Assembly: GCA_001414345.1 (NCBI GenBank)
Contig: LLCB01000207.1
Coordinates: 61,934-125,933 of the forward strand
DNA from: Hymenoscyphus infarciens
Lineage: Eukaryota; Ascomycota; Leotiomycetes; Helotiales; Helotiaceae
DNA length: 64,000 nt
Direction of reading: 5' to 3'
The translations under genes were made by a program, and so were the position numbers. Under the pieces are notes generated by a model, which worked only from the letters and a program-made list of their open reading frames with translations, searched no databases and was not told where the DNA came from. Of this stretch, positions 12,346 to 24,758 are shown one piece after another (position 1 is the stretch's first letter; each line of letters starts with the position of its first letter).

Positions 12346-14250
12346 TTAACCTGGGCTTATTCCTTCGTAGAAATGTAAGCGATTTACTCCCCTTTTTCTA
12401 TTACACTGAACTATCTCCTAGGTGTTGATTATAAACCCAACTATTTCTGTAGCTTAGAAATCAACCTCTAGAACATCACGTCACGCCATCCATCATCGGA
12501 GTTAGATTGGTAATTTTCTTCGAAAACATGTCGGCGGGATTCTAAGGTATTAAATAATGAAGGCGACTGGCGTTGGCGAGGTGGGGTGGGTTTGAGAGAG
12601 GAGAGTACTACCTTAACTCGGATCCTACGCTAACACCGCTTGCTGGGAACCTCCCACCACGACGAATACAACATGGGAAGGCCCAGGTCCTTTGGAAAGT
12701 ACGGTTCCCTTTCCCATTTCTTTATTATATTCCGGAGTCTAAATCCAGTCTAGCTCGGTTCTCGTTATAGGCTTTCCAGAACTTCAATAGGCTTGCTAGA
12801 ATGTTTCTTTATATACCATCTTAAAGATTCTCTACGAATTGAAACTCCATTTGCTGGCGTGTAACCTCCTTTTCTTTCGTCCTTTCTTTGAGTCTTTTCG
12901 ATTCCGTACTTGATTTAAACCTGGGATAAACTAGTAGGCAACCTCTGAAAAGGTTCTAGAGGTTCTTAAAAGAGCGTAAAGTATACCTCTATGATCAAAA
13001 GAAGAACTGCAAATTTTGGTATAGATTCGACTACTTACCAGTAGATGCGAGAAGTTTCTAACTTTGAAACTTTTCTATGTATGGAAATTATTCTTGGGAT
13101 TTCCATAGTGATCCACGATGGCTTTGTAATTATTACTCTGATAAGAACATTTCTCTCGAATATAGTTCTCTCTCATGACAAAGTTCCCGACTTGCCCGCT
13201 GAACGAAGTTTTAGACTGAATTGAGGTCATAGAAAAATTCATTACCTTATGATTGGTTATTAGTTGAGTTCTTACTGTGAAATTTCCACGAAAGGAGAAA
13301 CGAGAAGAGGTTTTAAAGTATTAAGGGTTACTATAGGTAAGTGAGACTTTCCTAGCCCGCTACCTAAGTCGTTTTAGGGGGTAATTTAATTGAAGTACGT
13401 CTTTTCTTCTTCTATCAAATTGATATATAGTAGAGTTATCTATTTTTGGAGACTCAAATGATTCGAGCAGATAGAGGTTGTTGTGAGTTTTTAACTAACT
13501 TAAACTGCTAGTTTTTTGTGGAGAATTCAGTGGAAATCTATCGATAAATAGCTTTTCTAACAGAGCAAGAAATGTCGTAAATAGCAGTTCTTAGCTTTAA
13601 TAGATATTATATACTAATTCTTTGAAGAGTATATAGCGATAGAGGAAGTACTTTTCTAATTTCTAAAATATCTGATTAGCTAAAACGCATTTTATTTACT
13701 CTCTTAACCGACCAGAAAAAGGGGGACTTGATGCAAACCTCCCGCTCCACTGGAAATCCGATTCGTAGCACGTGACAATAGACAAGTCTATCTTTTAGAG
13801 AATGAATAGTTGCTGGATACAAGTCATTTCTACTTTCATAGGTTTTATTATGAAGTTTTATAAAGAGAGAAGGAGTTTGCAGATAGGCAGGGGTTGTGTG
13901 GCGGCTACACGTGTTCTCGTGAAGGCTCCCGTCATGGTCCTGCCTCTACCCTCTAGAAAACGACAACTCGGATCAAGATAAATTGAAAACCACCCCTATC
14001 CACCCTACCGCTTTAACGATGCGCCATACAGCAAAGAGCCCCAAGGCCTATGCTTGAAAAGAGCAACCATAATATTACCAACATTCCTCTCCAGCTACGC
14101 GCCTGCTCAACCTCGAACTTGTCCCTCCACCGCGCCTTGTCCCCGTCGAGCTTTGCCCCTATGCCCACGACCCCAAACCCAAACCCACGATGGCATCATA
14201 CTTCCCAATTGGAGCCCGTGGCTTGGAGTGCAATCACACCCCACAGACGA
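12346..14250. other. Island edge, no supported gene
   Basis: GC-balanced to moderately AT-rich. The longest ORF (12573-12770, 65 codons) has no recognisable feature and no supporting splice structure. I see no RNA gene or transposon end here. Confidence 0.5.
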
Positions 14251-15877
14251 TCAGGCACGATACATGCTCGTTTGGTTGTTGATGTTGCCTAGGAAGACGA
14301 GGAGAACCGCCCCATACCTATCGAAGTCAGCAACAAACATCGAACTCTGCTTGCCAAAAACTTACGCAGCCGCCCCAACGAATATCTCATGAACCTTTGC
14401 ATCTGTTACCGCGGACATGATAACTACAAATGCGAGCACGAAGATGGAGGTAACGACGGCCATCATAGCCCGGCTCATTTCGATCAGAAACAGCAAATAT
14501 ACTGGAATAAGAAGCCTAGAAGATGGGAGAGTCAGCATTTGCCTACTAAGAAAGACCTTGTTAGTCGGCACAGGATAATGCTGGGGGTCAGGAATGATTC
14601 AGGAGTGATTCAAGAGAAAGGGATTGGGAGAATGGTGTTCCCATTACCTACACCACAGCGACCAGAAAGCCACTCAAGCTTTTCGCAACGAATGCAAGCC
14701 GGGCGGGAGAATACATTGTCACCGATGGATCATCGATCTTCGTTCGCACCCTGGAATCTTGGAGGAGACTCTGTTAAATGTTAGGGCCATATACAGCTTA
14801 TGTATTTAGCAACGCAGTTCACCTTGAGACGAGAAGGAGGCCCATCACCCAAAACCTGTTGGATAAAATCTTCAAAGCGACGGGTGCTTTGGCTTCGCTG
14901 CGACAAAGAAACAAAATCATCGAAACGATTAATGAAGTCTGCTTTATCTGGATCCCCGACGAGTGGATTCTCCGTTCGGACCCAATTGAAAATCGAACGG
15001 TGATCGCGGGTGGTGGACTTGTTAAGAGAACGAAGTGCTACGTTCTTTTCGAGCACCTCAGCTGTGAATGGAATCAGTATCTCCGTCCCATTTCCGCACG
15101 AACCAGGTTTGACTACCATAATGGAGGTATTTTCCCATTATCTTTTCCAGTAATTCCTGATACTTTTGGTTGTATCCCTCGAAATCCGTATCGCCCCTAA
15201 GCCTCCACTGCATTTTTGCGTCGGCGTCATCCTCCTTGTCCAAAGCATCAAGTTTCTTTTGGAGTACTACCAACTCACTCTGCAGATGGAGCAGGAGTCG
15301 CGTAGACAGACGACCAAATCTTCGAAAGATGATGAAGTTCTCGTCGCTATTCAAGAGGGCTGCTAGTCTTGGATATCCCGCGGGGAAAGCGTCCACTATT
15401 TGAGTGTTGTTAGGGCTTTTCTTGTTGGTGTGTAGGTAAGTTGACTCACCCTTTTCATATTCCAGCCTCTCATACTCCTGGTTGCTTTTTATGCGCTCTT
15501 CTGTCGATTCCGTTGCGGCTCTGATTTCCTCTGGACTCAAGCGTCTCGAGAAGAAGCTGCTGGGGAGCCAACCCCTGATCTGCTCGCCAAAGGTCGGCAT
15601 ACGACGTTCTATTGGAGTTAGCCTACTTTATCTGGATGTCCCTTGCTCACTTACGGCTTTGCGGAGGCGTGGGCTCTTCGTCTTGACGACTAGTCGCTGA
15701 TTGTGCCGGGTTTGTCGATTGATTCCTCTGCCTAATGGTAGCCATCTCAAAGGCTCCTCGTTCCAAATCAGTCCTGTTGGCACCGTTGTCAGCTGTAGGG
15801 ACATGGAAACGACCTCGCTCTTGCCCCGTCATCAAAGAGCTTGGCCCAGCCGTGGATATATCTTGCGATCTCGCCAT
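14251..15877 (-). CDS. DUF6594 family membrane protein, copy A
   Basis: Seven exons on the minus strand: 15877-15655, 15608-15450, 15395-15117, 15061-14823, 14770-14652, 14515-14366 and 14317-14251, giving 411 aa with all phases consistent. The N-terminal ~125 residues are polar and variable. The conserved domain starts near residue 128 with VDAFPAGYPRL, followed by SDENFIIFRRFG, a charged coiled-coil-like helix, the segment RSIFNWV and a basic stretch. Three hydrophobic helices follow at about 334-350, 355-373 and 382-401, the last containing FVGAAAYGAVLLVFLGN. This is the layout known for fungal DUF6594 proteins, whose biochemical role is unknown; a membrane location is inferred. The 136-bp intron inside helix 1 (donor GTAGGT) is absent from copies B and C. 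The start is the first in-frame ATG of exon 1 and is less certain than the rest. Confidence 0.83.
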
Positions 15878-18600
15878 ATTTGCCAGCAGAGAACAAATTT
15901 TCGAGCCAACATCTCGACAAGGCCTCCATCTCTTTCACGCCATACTCTGACGGCCTTTGAACGGGCCTCACCCAGCACGCCCCCTTAGGTATTCTGGGCA
16001 TGATTATCTCTGCCTCAGCACCGAAGACTCGGCTACCAGAGAGGGAAAGAAGGGGGGGTGGGCTGGAATGCTACTGGGCAACACAGGCGAATCAGAGGGG
16101 GGGTTGATTACCTACCCCTTCAAAATGCTTATGACGGCACCTATGGTACGAGGCTGTATTAATAGTCTCTTTCTACTCAATAAGCAGTACTTGGGTTGGT
16201 TTGAGTTACTTTTGGAGAAAAGCGGTGGGGTTTAGAAGTTTATTACGCGCACGCGAGTGTGAGAAGCAACGTGCGACGCGGCTACTGGGGGAGAGCTCTG
16301 GTATTTATGCCTGGGGAATTCAGAATGTACCCATGTACCACCACAGCTCTTGTATGGTGCTCCAGCTGTGTGTGGGTATTGTTTCTCTTCAAAATCACTT
16401 CCAACGAAAACTTCATGATTAAGGTCATTCACTCTTTTTAATTGCTTTTCCCGATTGCAGATTGTACTCTACAGCGGAATTTAACATCCTGCGATCTTTC
16501 ATACACATGAACTCCGCCAGCTAAAATGTCAAGTTCTCAATACATAAGTTGTTGATGCTCAGAAAAAAGTTATTATGAGCACTGGGATTTGACATCTAAC
16601 TTCCCCCCTTCGATATTGACCTTCTTCTCATTCAATCAGCAGAAGCAACCGCTGCAAAGAATGCATCCCAAATCCTCAAGAATCAAGTGTGCATATATCC
16701 GCATTCAGTTTTGTGGTTTAGGTCGCTCGGGCACCTGCTCGCAAATCAACATCACCTATCATGAGAGTTGGCTCCCGTACTAACTGGTCTAGGTTTTACT
16801 GGCCCGATTACCCCCAAAACATTCACACTTGATTGTGTATCTGACCCAGAATTCTCAGGCATTGTGACCTGCTAGTTTCTCAGATATCCTTGGTGGGGCG
16901 CACGCGTTGTCGGAGGGCTGTACGGACACTAACAGCAGTCAGAACGTTCCTTTATATATAAGGAAATACTTAAGTTACATCGGTTGTTGTCCGTGACAAA
17001 TGCGAGGCTAGATGGCGCTTCTTTCGGGTGCTTAAACGGTAGAAACCGAGGAGATGGAATGCTCAAAATGCTGGCGATTGAGAATGCGGAGAAAACCAAA
17101 CGACCCCGAGGCTCTATCCATTTTTCAACTTGGGGAATTTCGAAATATATCCTCCGTGGGCGACCGATTTTTCGGGTTCCAACCCTGCCTGCTTGACAGC
17201 CTTCCCAAAATCCCAATAGACTGCCAGGAGGCGCAGACATTAAGGATTGAGAGTTATCTGTAGATCGAGATCCTTATACCCTGCTGAGAGGTGCCACGTT
17301 ATAAAATGCCGACGTTTGTGATACAAACTCACATCGTTTTGACCAAAATCCTCATTGTGGAGGCCTGTACATCTGTAGAATCCAAATATTCTTCTGCGGG
17401 TCTGCCGTGAGATGGGAGGGAATTGAGCCACCCAGCTCTCAAATAGTCCAGGAACAGTTCACGTGGTCGGGTTTCTTGATAGCTCCTCACGCCTCCTTCC
17501 GTTCGCCTTGTCGAAAAATAGAGGCAAATGCGAACCAGTTCTGAGTCCTTCGCTTGGGACGGTCCGACCCTTTCTTGCCCCTTTTGCTGCCGTGCCAACC
17601 CTTGAAACTGCTCTTTTCTCAAACCCCTTTCTAAATTTCATTCTTTGCAAGTGCTTTGAAAGTAAACGAACAACATCCTTTCCTCGATTTTTCTTCACCG
17701 TCTCTCCCGTCCTGTGCGTCTTCTTGCAGATTCTTCAAGGCAGCGCTGGCATGCATGAATTGGTGCTGCGCCGATTTCTTTCGTAGTTTTGTTGCTTCGC
17801 GCTATTTCTTTCTGCACCTTCTACCTTTTCTTCTGTACTCGGTGGGCTACGGACGAGGGCTCTCGTTTCTGGACGAGGACTCTCGTTTCTGGACGAGATC
17901 CCTCTTCGACGTGCTGCCTTTCATCATACAAATACAGAATATGCTCCTCGGAAAAAATGGAGGATCAAATGCGAAAGAAAACACAACGTCATGATACGAG
18001 TTACAGCGGTACTCGCGGCCCCCTACAGCCGAAAAATTGGCACAGGGGGCACGGCCACTAACGCTGTCTGTCGTCTCGTGAGCAGCCCTGAAGGCTTCGT
18101 TGAATGCCACCTGCATGTAACCTCAAGAACAATTGCCAAGCCTCTGACTAAAGAAGGAGAAGGATCAATTCGACGCCATACGGCTGCAGAGATCCCAATG
18201 TGGGATGACAGCGCGTATGTCAACCGACTCTCATAGGCTGATTGATTGCCTTGAAGTTGCGAACCGTGGCAGAGGGTCTTCTTGACAATCACATCAATCA
18301 CCCCCGCTTGGGAGAATTGATACTAGATCTGGGAACCTCGGGTGAGAAGGGCCGAAGAAGGGAAACTGAAGAAGAAAAACAGGGGATGGGTTCTCTATAA
18401 TTTCGAAACTGGTCAGTTTCTGCTCAAATTTTTGACTGAGGGGGCATACCTGGAGCCGTCGCCGGAAGCATCCGGATTATACGTATTTTGGGCTTGTATC
18501 AAAGAAGAGTTCGCGTATTGTCGTTTGTTGAAGCGATTTCTTTCCAACCGGTCTCTTGGGGGGAGGTCCAATCTTAAATGGTCTTGATGTGGGAATCGTG
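15878..18600. other. Non-coding part of unit 1, between gene A and block x
   Basis: Many overlapping short ORFs on both strands but none with a domain, signal peptide or coherent splicing. Pyrimidine-rich tracts near 17,630-17,830 resemble those at about 27,970-28,120 in position (~10.4 kb apart) and partly in sequence, which suggests this is the unit-1 version of the DNA downstream of gene B. Confidence 0.45.
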
Positions 18601-20420
18601 TAGTCCTTCATGCAGTCGCTCCCAAGGAAACCCCGTGTTGGTACCAAGGTATCCCCCAGTGCATCACAGGCTGTTTTCTATTGCTGGATAATAGCGAATG
18701 GAGGTTGTCTTTCCACCTTCCTCTTCCAAAAACACTTTTGAGTGGTCGGTCCGTATACGTGGCAGACGGCAGGAAATTAGAATGGGGGTGGTATGCCGCT
18801 CGGCGGTCGCTCTTCAGTTTATGCCGTCGAGGATACACCAATGCTGTACGAGTACATGAATGGATCAGTTAATTGCTACAGTGGAGGGCTAACTTACTTC
18901 CTGCCTTTGTAGCTGCTGCTGACGCTAAAGTTATCACCAAGGTCTTTGCCACGAGGTTGCATTGTTGGTGAGAAGAAATACTAAAACCTCCTTTGCAGTT
19001 CTGCAAGATTAAATGTCGCCTCCCTGTCTTCTTTTGCTGTGTTTTTCCAAAACTCTATCGACTCTGGACTGTGTCTCGGGCAGTTGAGTTCATCTAATCG
19101 ACCCTCCAGAGTCCAGAGCGTCTTGGGCTGACAAGACAACGAGCCAGCCCCCGAGGCGTCGCAACCACCATGAAGCAGCAGAACGATGATGGAGAGCCCT
19201 CTTGAAAACGGTGGTGTTGAAGACTCAAACTAAGATTTGGAGTTGACGTGGTTGTCTGTTGTTTTTTGGGCGGAGAGCAAAGGAAGGTAGACATTATGCT
19301 ACGCCGTTGATGCTATCGAGGCTGAAAATTCCTCTTCAAGCGTCCAGGCGCGCCTGGCTGGCGAATAGGAAGAAACACAAGGAACCTAGGTTGCCTAGAT
19401 TACATGGCGACCTTTTGAGGCAACCTAGGCAAGCGAAGCGCGGCGAGATTGTTGTGAAAGTAGGTAAGCCTCAAATTCCGACAACCCTCTTGACAAAGGC
19501 TAATGATATTCGCTCAGTCACTATACGAAATACATCTACGAGACCTTCGTCGAATGTTCGGCAGAAAATAACCTAGAACACAAAATCTTGCCCGACTATA
19601 GCATTGGAGTGAAACCGGGATAAAGGGGGAACAGATGATTGGGTTGCGGGTTTTTCAAGTTGGAGGAATATCATTTGTTGGCTTTGATGACACAGAAGCT
19701 CTAGAACATAATTTGCGGATAAAGTTAAGAGGGCATGTCAAGCTGGAGGCTTTCTGCTATGTAAAAACTAGGTATTTGTACCACCTTGAGCGTGTCTCCC
19801 TTGGAAGCAACAGATTACTCCATTTGCCAGCCCAGTGTTGATCCTTGATATCCCCATAGACTTCAACTATCCACTAGCAATCTCCTTTATATGTTGGTAA
19901 ATGGAGAACGTAGTTCGAGATATCCCCATTGTTATTCGAAGCTGTGTGTGGACCTCTCCATCGTTTTTGTGTTAATCGGGGGAGGTGAAGCGTTCCTTTC
20001 CAAAGGACTTATCCTTCTCCCACAAAGACATGTCCTCGCCGCTCCTCCCAGAGTTATACCAATATCGAAAATAAATCTTACTCCGTTCGAGCCAAAGGGC
20101 AATCGTCGGTGTGTGTAAAGGAGGGAGGAATTTGCTTCGTGTGGAGAGACAACATCGACCTGTTTGGAAGATTCACAAGAGTTAGCATCTTGAATTGCTT
20201 TATGTTTCGGGTTTCTCTGTCATGCTTGTGACCTCTGTCTGGTTGTAGGTACTTCACTTGAGTTCTGTTCATCCTTCTGTCCGAAAATCAAGCCAGCTGA
20301 ATCACTGCAAGTAATCAAAATATGTCGCTAGAACGAGAATTTGGTTTAACGAGGACGCTCCACTGGCATAGAATTATCGCAGTGTAGTTGAAGAGAAGAA
20401 ACCGCGAATTCTGCGTCCTA
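18600..20420 (+). repeat. Diverged segmental duplication block x, copy 1
   Basis: Aligns by eye with about 28,780-30,430 at a near-constant offset of ~10.2 kb. Shared landmarks are TGCTGCTG near 18,911 and 29,070, GGTTGTCTGTTG near 19,248 and 29,428, and an ACATCGACCTGTTT / ACATCGAACTGTTT pair near 20,152 and 30,347. Divergence is high, with many indels and no RIP bias that I can see. No gene is supported. Confidence 0.5.
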
Positions 20421-20599
20421 CCGACCTGGATTTCGAAGATTCAGCTGCTGAGGTTGCAGTAGTGTCCAGGCTCAGTCGGCCAATTATCAAGTTCTGGCGG
20501 AGTGCAAGCAAATCCATCCGTGAATATCGAAAGGCCTTAGATCTTGAATAACTCAGCAAACAGTTTTGCTAACGGATCTGAGTTAAAGAGTGGGGAGTG

Positions 20600-23100
20600 T
20601 CAAATTCAATCTGTATCCAGCTTCGAGGCAAAATGTTCTATTTAGGGGCTTAAGGAACCTTGGAGGTAACACGGGACAATTTGACGCTACAAATACACTC
20701 TGGTTAAGCAAATCGGCATGCTTTATCTCGAAGAGTTGCTTTTACTGGTTCATATCTCTTTCCCAATCCAATCGATAGGCATTAAACACTATCCCACTTT
20801 CTAATATTCTAGGGAACACAAGTTTATAGAAGTTTTAACAAGCTCATTCTTACCTTTTTTGTGCATTTCTAGCTCAAAGTTCGATGCTGTGGAACATCGT
20901 TGCCTCCCATGGTCATTCGGGCAAACAAAGCTCCCTAGAGCTTCGGGGTTCAAACCCCCCAAGAACTTTATTCACCATTTACATGCTTACACAATGAGAA
21001 CTCTTACACATGTTCTTCCGGGAGCCATGCATTTTTCAAGCTATTCTGATTTTCAATTCAAATCAGAAATTCCAGTGATCCCCTCTCAATTCTTTTGAAG
21101 AAAAAAAAGTCAGATAAACAACTCGCGTACTCAGGGGAACGATGCTAAACTTCAGAATTATTAACAAACTATCAAGCTTGCTGAGAATTCAAAAGGAACC
21201 TGCATGCTGAACCTGCAACCCGAATTCACGACGATAACCAAGGTTTGGCAGTCTAGCGGAGAGCTGACTATCTCGTTACCGAAGGAGTAACAATGATTTC
21301 CAGATATTGCTAAGGAGAATAACATTTTTTGTACACTATCGAGTCCTTCTGGGTTACATTCTTCAAGCAAGCAAAGCTGGTTTAAGATGCATCCAAAACC
21401 GAATGCGAACCACTTCCAATTTTCCCTGCCAACCACTTGAGATTTGCTATAACAAACCTTTTTTCCCCAAAAAGTATCTTCCTTGAGTATGAACCTACCA
21501 TTTTTCTCCTCTTTTCAGCCCAGCACCTTCTCTCGTGCTGCGTTTTCTTTCGGATTTTCGATAGCAGAACTGTTTCTCTTGCACGCGGTCTTTTTCTACT
21601 TGTTCCTACGCTCAACTTTGTACCTCCGAGTATAGTATATATGCTGCTGCAATTATTGAGAAGAGATTTCATCCGGTGGATGAAGGCACGAAATCGGCTG
21701 CAGATCCTCAAGTGTGAAGCACACACAATGACGCCACGTTTCTGCGCGCACCAAACTTGGGACCAAAGCGGTAACCATCGTTATTCCTAGGCTTGTGGGC
21801 CATCTTCCGCTTCAATCAGAACCCGAAGAGTTGCCGGGGTATGGCAAGCCACTATTGGTTTTTGTGTTTGAGAGCTTGAGAAAGTACCTATATTGTCTCA
21901 GCTTGTTTTCAGTGATGCGATTGGGAGATCCTTCCATCCACCTTGAAGACATCGACCACTCGGGTCCTGTGAATGCGTATTTTTTATTTGCTTTTTGGGA
22001 AACATCCGATTCTGAGGTTGTTAACGGTATGGTTACTTATCATTACATGCAGTATTCCCCCGAAAGATTACCCGGAAAGTGCTTCTCCACATGCTGCCCT
22101 CCCGACTCCCCACGCTTTCCTTCCAATGATATTCCTTGGTGGTCGTTGAATTTCTGGGCCGTTTTTTTACGAGAAGGAATTTGATAAAAGCAAAGGGGCT
22201 GTCGATGCAGACTGGGCGAAGACACGAACACCAATGTGAGTTCCAGAACCAGATCTCACATTTTTCACTTTTCCAACTGCAAGTACCGATTTGCTTTGAT
22301 TCGTAGCTATGATCTGAACCCTTCGAATGTCTTATCGTCACACAGTGAACTGAGAATCCCACACGATGGCACATCCAACTTCTCCTAAATCTAGAAGCAG
22401 AAGGAAAGTTTGTGTAGGGAACTCCGCGGAAGAAGTTTCAAAAGCAAAGTTCTCTGATAAGTCTCTTGAGATTGGTGTACTCAGTTGTTAACACTCTCGG
22501 TCTCCTTGGCAACTGGTTTTACAATTAGCACGTCAATAAGGCACGACAAGACGCCAGAAATTCCTCCGAATAGTTGAGTTGTTCGAAGACAGGCGAGAAA
22601 GAAGGGGGGTGATAACGGGTAAGTCCATTCTCTCACAGCTCTCGCAACTCGCAAATCTTTTCACTAGGCCAATACTCCGTTAGATACGATTTTACCAAAG
22701 AATTGGGTTCTCTAGCGGCTGTTTAATTTCTCAGTAAGAAGCTTGTGGCCAATCTTCCGATGAACACACTCTAAATAGAGCTTTGAGATATTAATGTTAT
22801 TTATGTTACAGTGAACCTTTGTTAACATAGATACTACGAGACTCCAAAAATCAGCAATTAAATGAAAATTTAAGCATAGAGATATCTTGCTATAAATCAA
22901 AGAATAATACTAGAGTCATTCTAATCGACATTAAAAGTCACTCTCGAACTCTTTATGTCTACTGACAACTTTCAAGACCTCGAATTGTCATATGAACTCG
23001 TGACTATATACTCTACAAGGTTCACCAGTGCTTCGGAGGCTTGCGAACACTGTTCAACACATTTCCGTCGAAATTAGGACTATTCTTCGTACTTTTGTAG
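20600..23100 (+). repeat. Diverged segmental duplication block y, copy 1
   Basis: Collinear with about 33,920-38,850 once the insertion at 34354-36400 is removed. Shared landmarks include GAATAGTTGCTTTTATT-like sequence (20,728 vs 34,045), GCTCAAAGTTC (20,872 vs 34,262), CTCGCGTACTCAGGGGAA (21,122 vs 36,652), AATGCGAACCACTTC (21,401 vs 37,128), TTGCCGGGGTAT (21,831 vs 37,541) and CAGATCCCG/CAGATCTCA (22,249 vs 38,011). None of the ORFs is conserved in frame between the copies, so it is treated as non-coding. Confidence 0.65.
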
Positions 23101-23789
23101 ACGCTGGATTGTATTAAAGTCGCGAGTTTACCATCCCTGTATTTACTTTTGCTTATACTCGTTATGTACAGATTTTGTTAACAATCGTCGTCTTGTTTCG
23201 GGGGTCTGGTAAGCTTTGTTCGCCAACTATGGACTTGATCTCCAAATATTATTGAATAAACATTTATTTTAATCTTTTTTAATATTCGTTTAAGGTTAAC
23301 AAAAGTAACCACTTTTTACTCTTTGCTTTTGAAAATCTCTTGCATCCATCCAGCGAGCTTAATTCTTCTAGCTTTTTTGAGTTTTATTACCAAATAGAGG
23401 TTCCTTAGATAAATACTTAGTTATCTCAGCTTTCAACACTCTTATAACTTCATTTATTTAACTCAATTGCCCAACTCTTGTCAGACAAGTTAATGTCATG
23501 GTTAAAATTACTCTACCCACTGTTTACTAGTTGGTGAATGAAGTATACAATTTCAAATGAAATCTCGAGACATTGTGGACCTATATATTGAACGTGATTT
23601 ATGCATTGTGTTTTTCCCGATTTGGGGTTTGCTTTTGGTGATGTGATCTGAACTGTGTTCATCAAGAATAAACCTTGTGAAATACTACTATATATAGACC
23701 AAATTAGAGCCAGGCTGGAGTGGATTATTTAATTTGACTTTGTTACTAAATGATCTTCTAGTCCAAGTAATTTGGATATTTGACCCGAC
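23101..23789. other. Moderately AT-rich spacer, nothing recognised
   Basis: No ORF, splice structure or repeat beyond simple A/T tracts. Confidence 0.5.
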
Positions 23790-23792
23790 TTA

Positions 23793-24227
23793 GGGCCTGT
23801 TTGGCTCGTGTATATCTAGGATATGCACCACCAAAAAACATAAGGTAATATAAATATATATATACAAATTCTATATAGACACTAGTGTTTAGCATACATA
23901 TTTAAAAGTGATGTAAATCCCTCGTTTAACCTTATATATCTTAGTATATATATAAATAAGATATATACCACCAAAAAAAGATTTAGACCTCTAGAGGTAT
24001 AAATCTTTAAAAGTTCGTACATATCTCTTCCCACCCACTGGTTTCACAGTACGAAATATGTACACTAACATATACACTAACATAATGTGTATAACGAGCT
24101 AAACGATTACTTAATATATTAAGAAACAAGTGATAATATACACCAACTTATACGAGGTTACTATTTAAGACATTTCGTCAAATATCCATACATATATTTA
24201 AATAATTTATGCGAGCCAAATAGGCCC
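23793..24227. mobile_element. PIF/Harbinger-type MITE, 435 bp
   Basis: Ends are inverted repeats GGGCCTGTTTGGCTCG and CGAGCCAAATAGGCCC, flanked by a TTA target duplication (23790-23792 and 24228-24230). The TIR sequence and the TWA target are known traits of Tourist-like Harbinger MITEs. The interior is AT-rich with no ORF and has a repeated CACCACCAAAAAA motif near 23,826 and 23,970. It is non-autonomous; no transposase is in the window. Confidence 0.82.
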
Positions 24228-24230
24228 TTA

Positions 24231-24758
24231 AATAAACTGTTATACTCTACCTTATTCTCGCTCAATTTACGTTCTACTTTTAACTCGCTTCATGCGCTCC
24301 ACATATACTACTACTTGTAATGAGGAGTCGCATTGTTTTTAAAAGCTAAATGTACTCCTAGCTACTTAAAGTACTTAAACTCGTAAATTATATATTGTTG
24401 CAAAATGCGACCGTGGAAGGTAAGGTTGTTCGCAAGATGAGCCCGGCAGTCCGGGTACGGAGGGCATGTTTACGGCCCGACGTCGGAGCCGATATACTCT
24501 CCGCTAAGTTCACAAATTTTCAGCAACGACGAGCGCCACATCACTTCACTTTCTATTATATGGTACAATAGTGATTGACACTAGAAAAACCCCGAGAGAC
24601 CCAGAGACGCGTGTTACAGTTCAAAAGAGCGACTACATAATTCACAACCTCACGGCCTGCCTACTCGCCCACGAATCACAATTGCCATTGAGCACGGTAT
24701 AAATTCCACTTCCGTCCTCTGGTAACCCTTTTTTCCTGAAGTTACCAAGCACCCAACC
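24231..24758. other. Spacer between the MITE and gene B
   Basis: AT-rich first half and a GC-balanced second half that includes gene B's 3' untranslated region. No gene seen. Confidence 0.5.

Noticed and set aside
15789..16001. 70-codon minus-strand ORF upstream of gene A
   Set aside because: Out of frame with the DUF6594 exons, and no splice joining them was found.
17463..18301. Cluster of overlapping ORFs on both strands
   Set aside because: Pyrimidine-rich non-coding DNA gives stop-poor frames; no start context, splicing or homology supports them.
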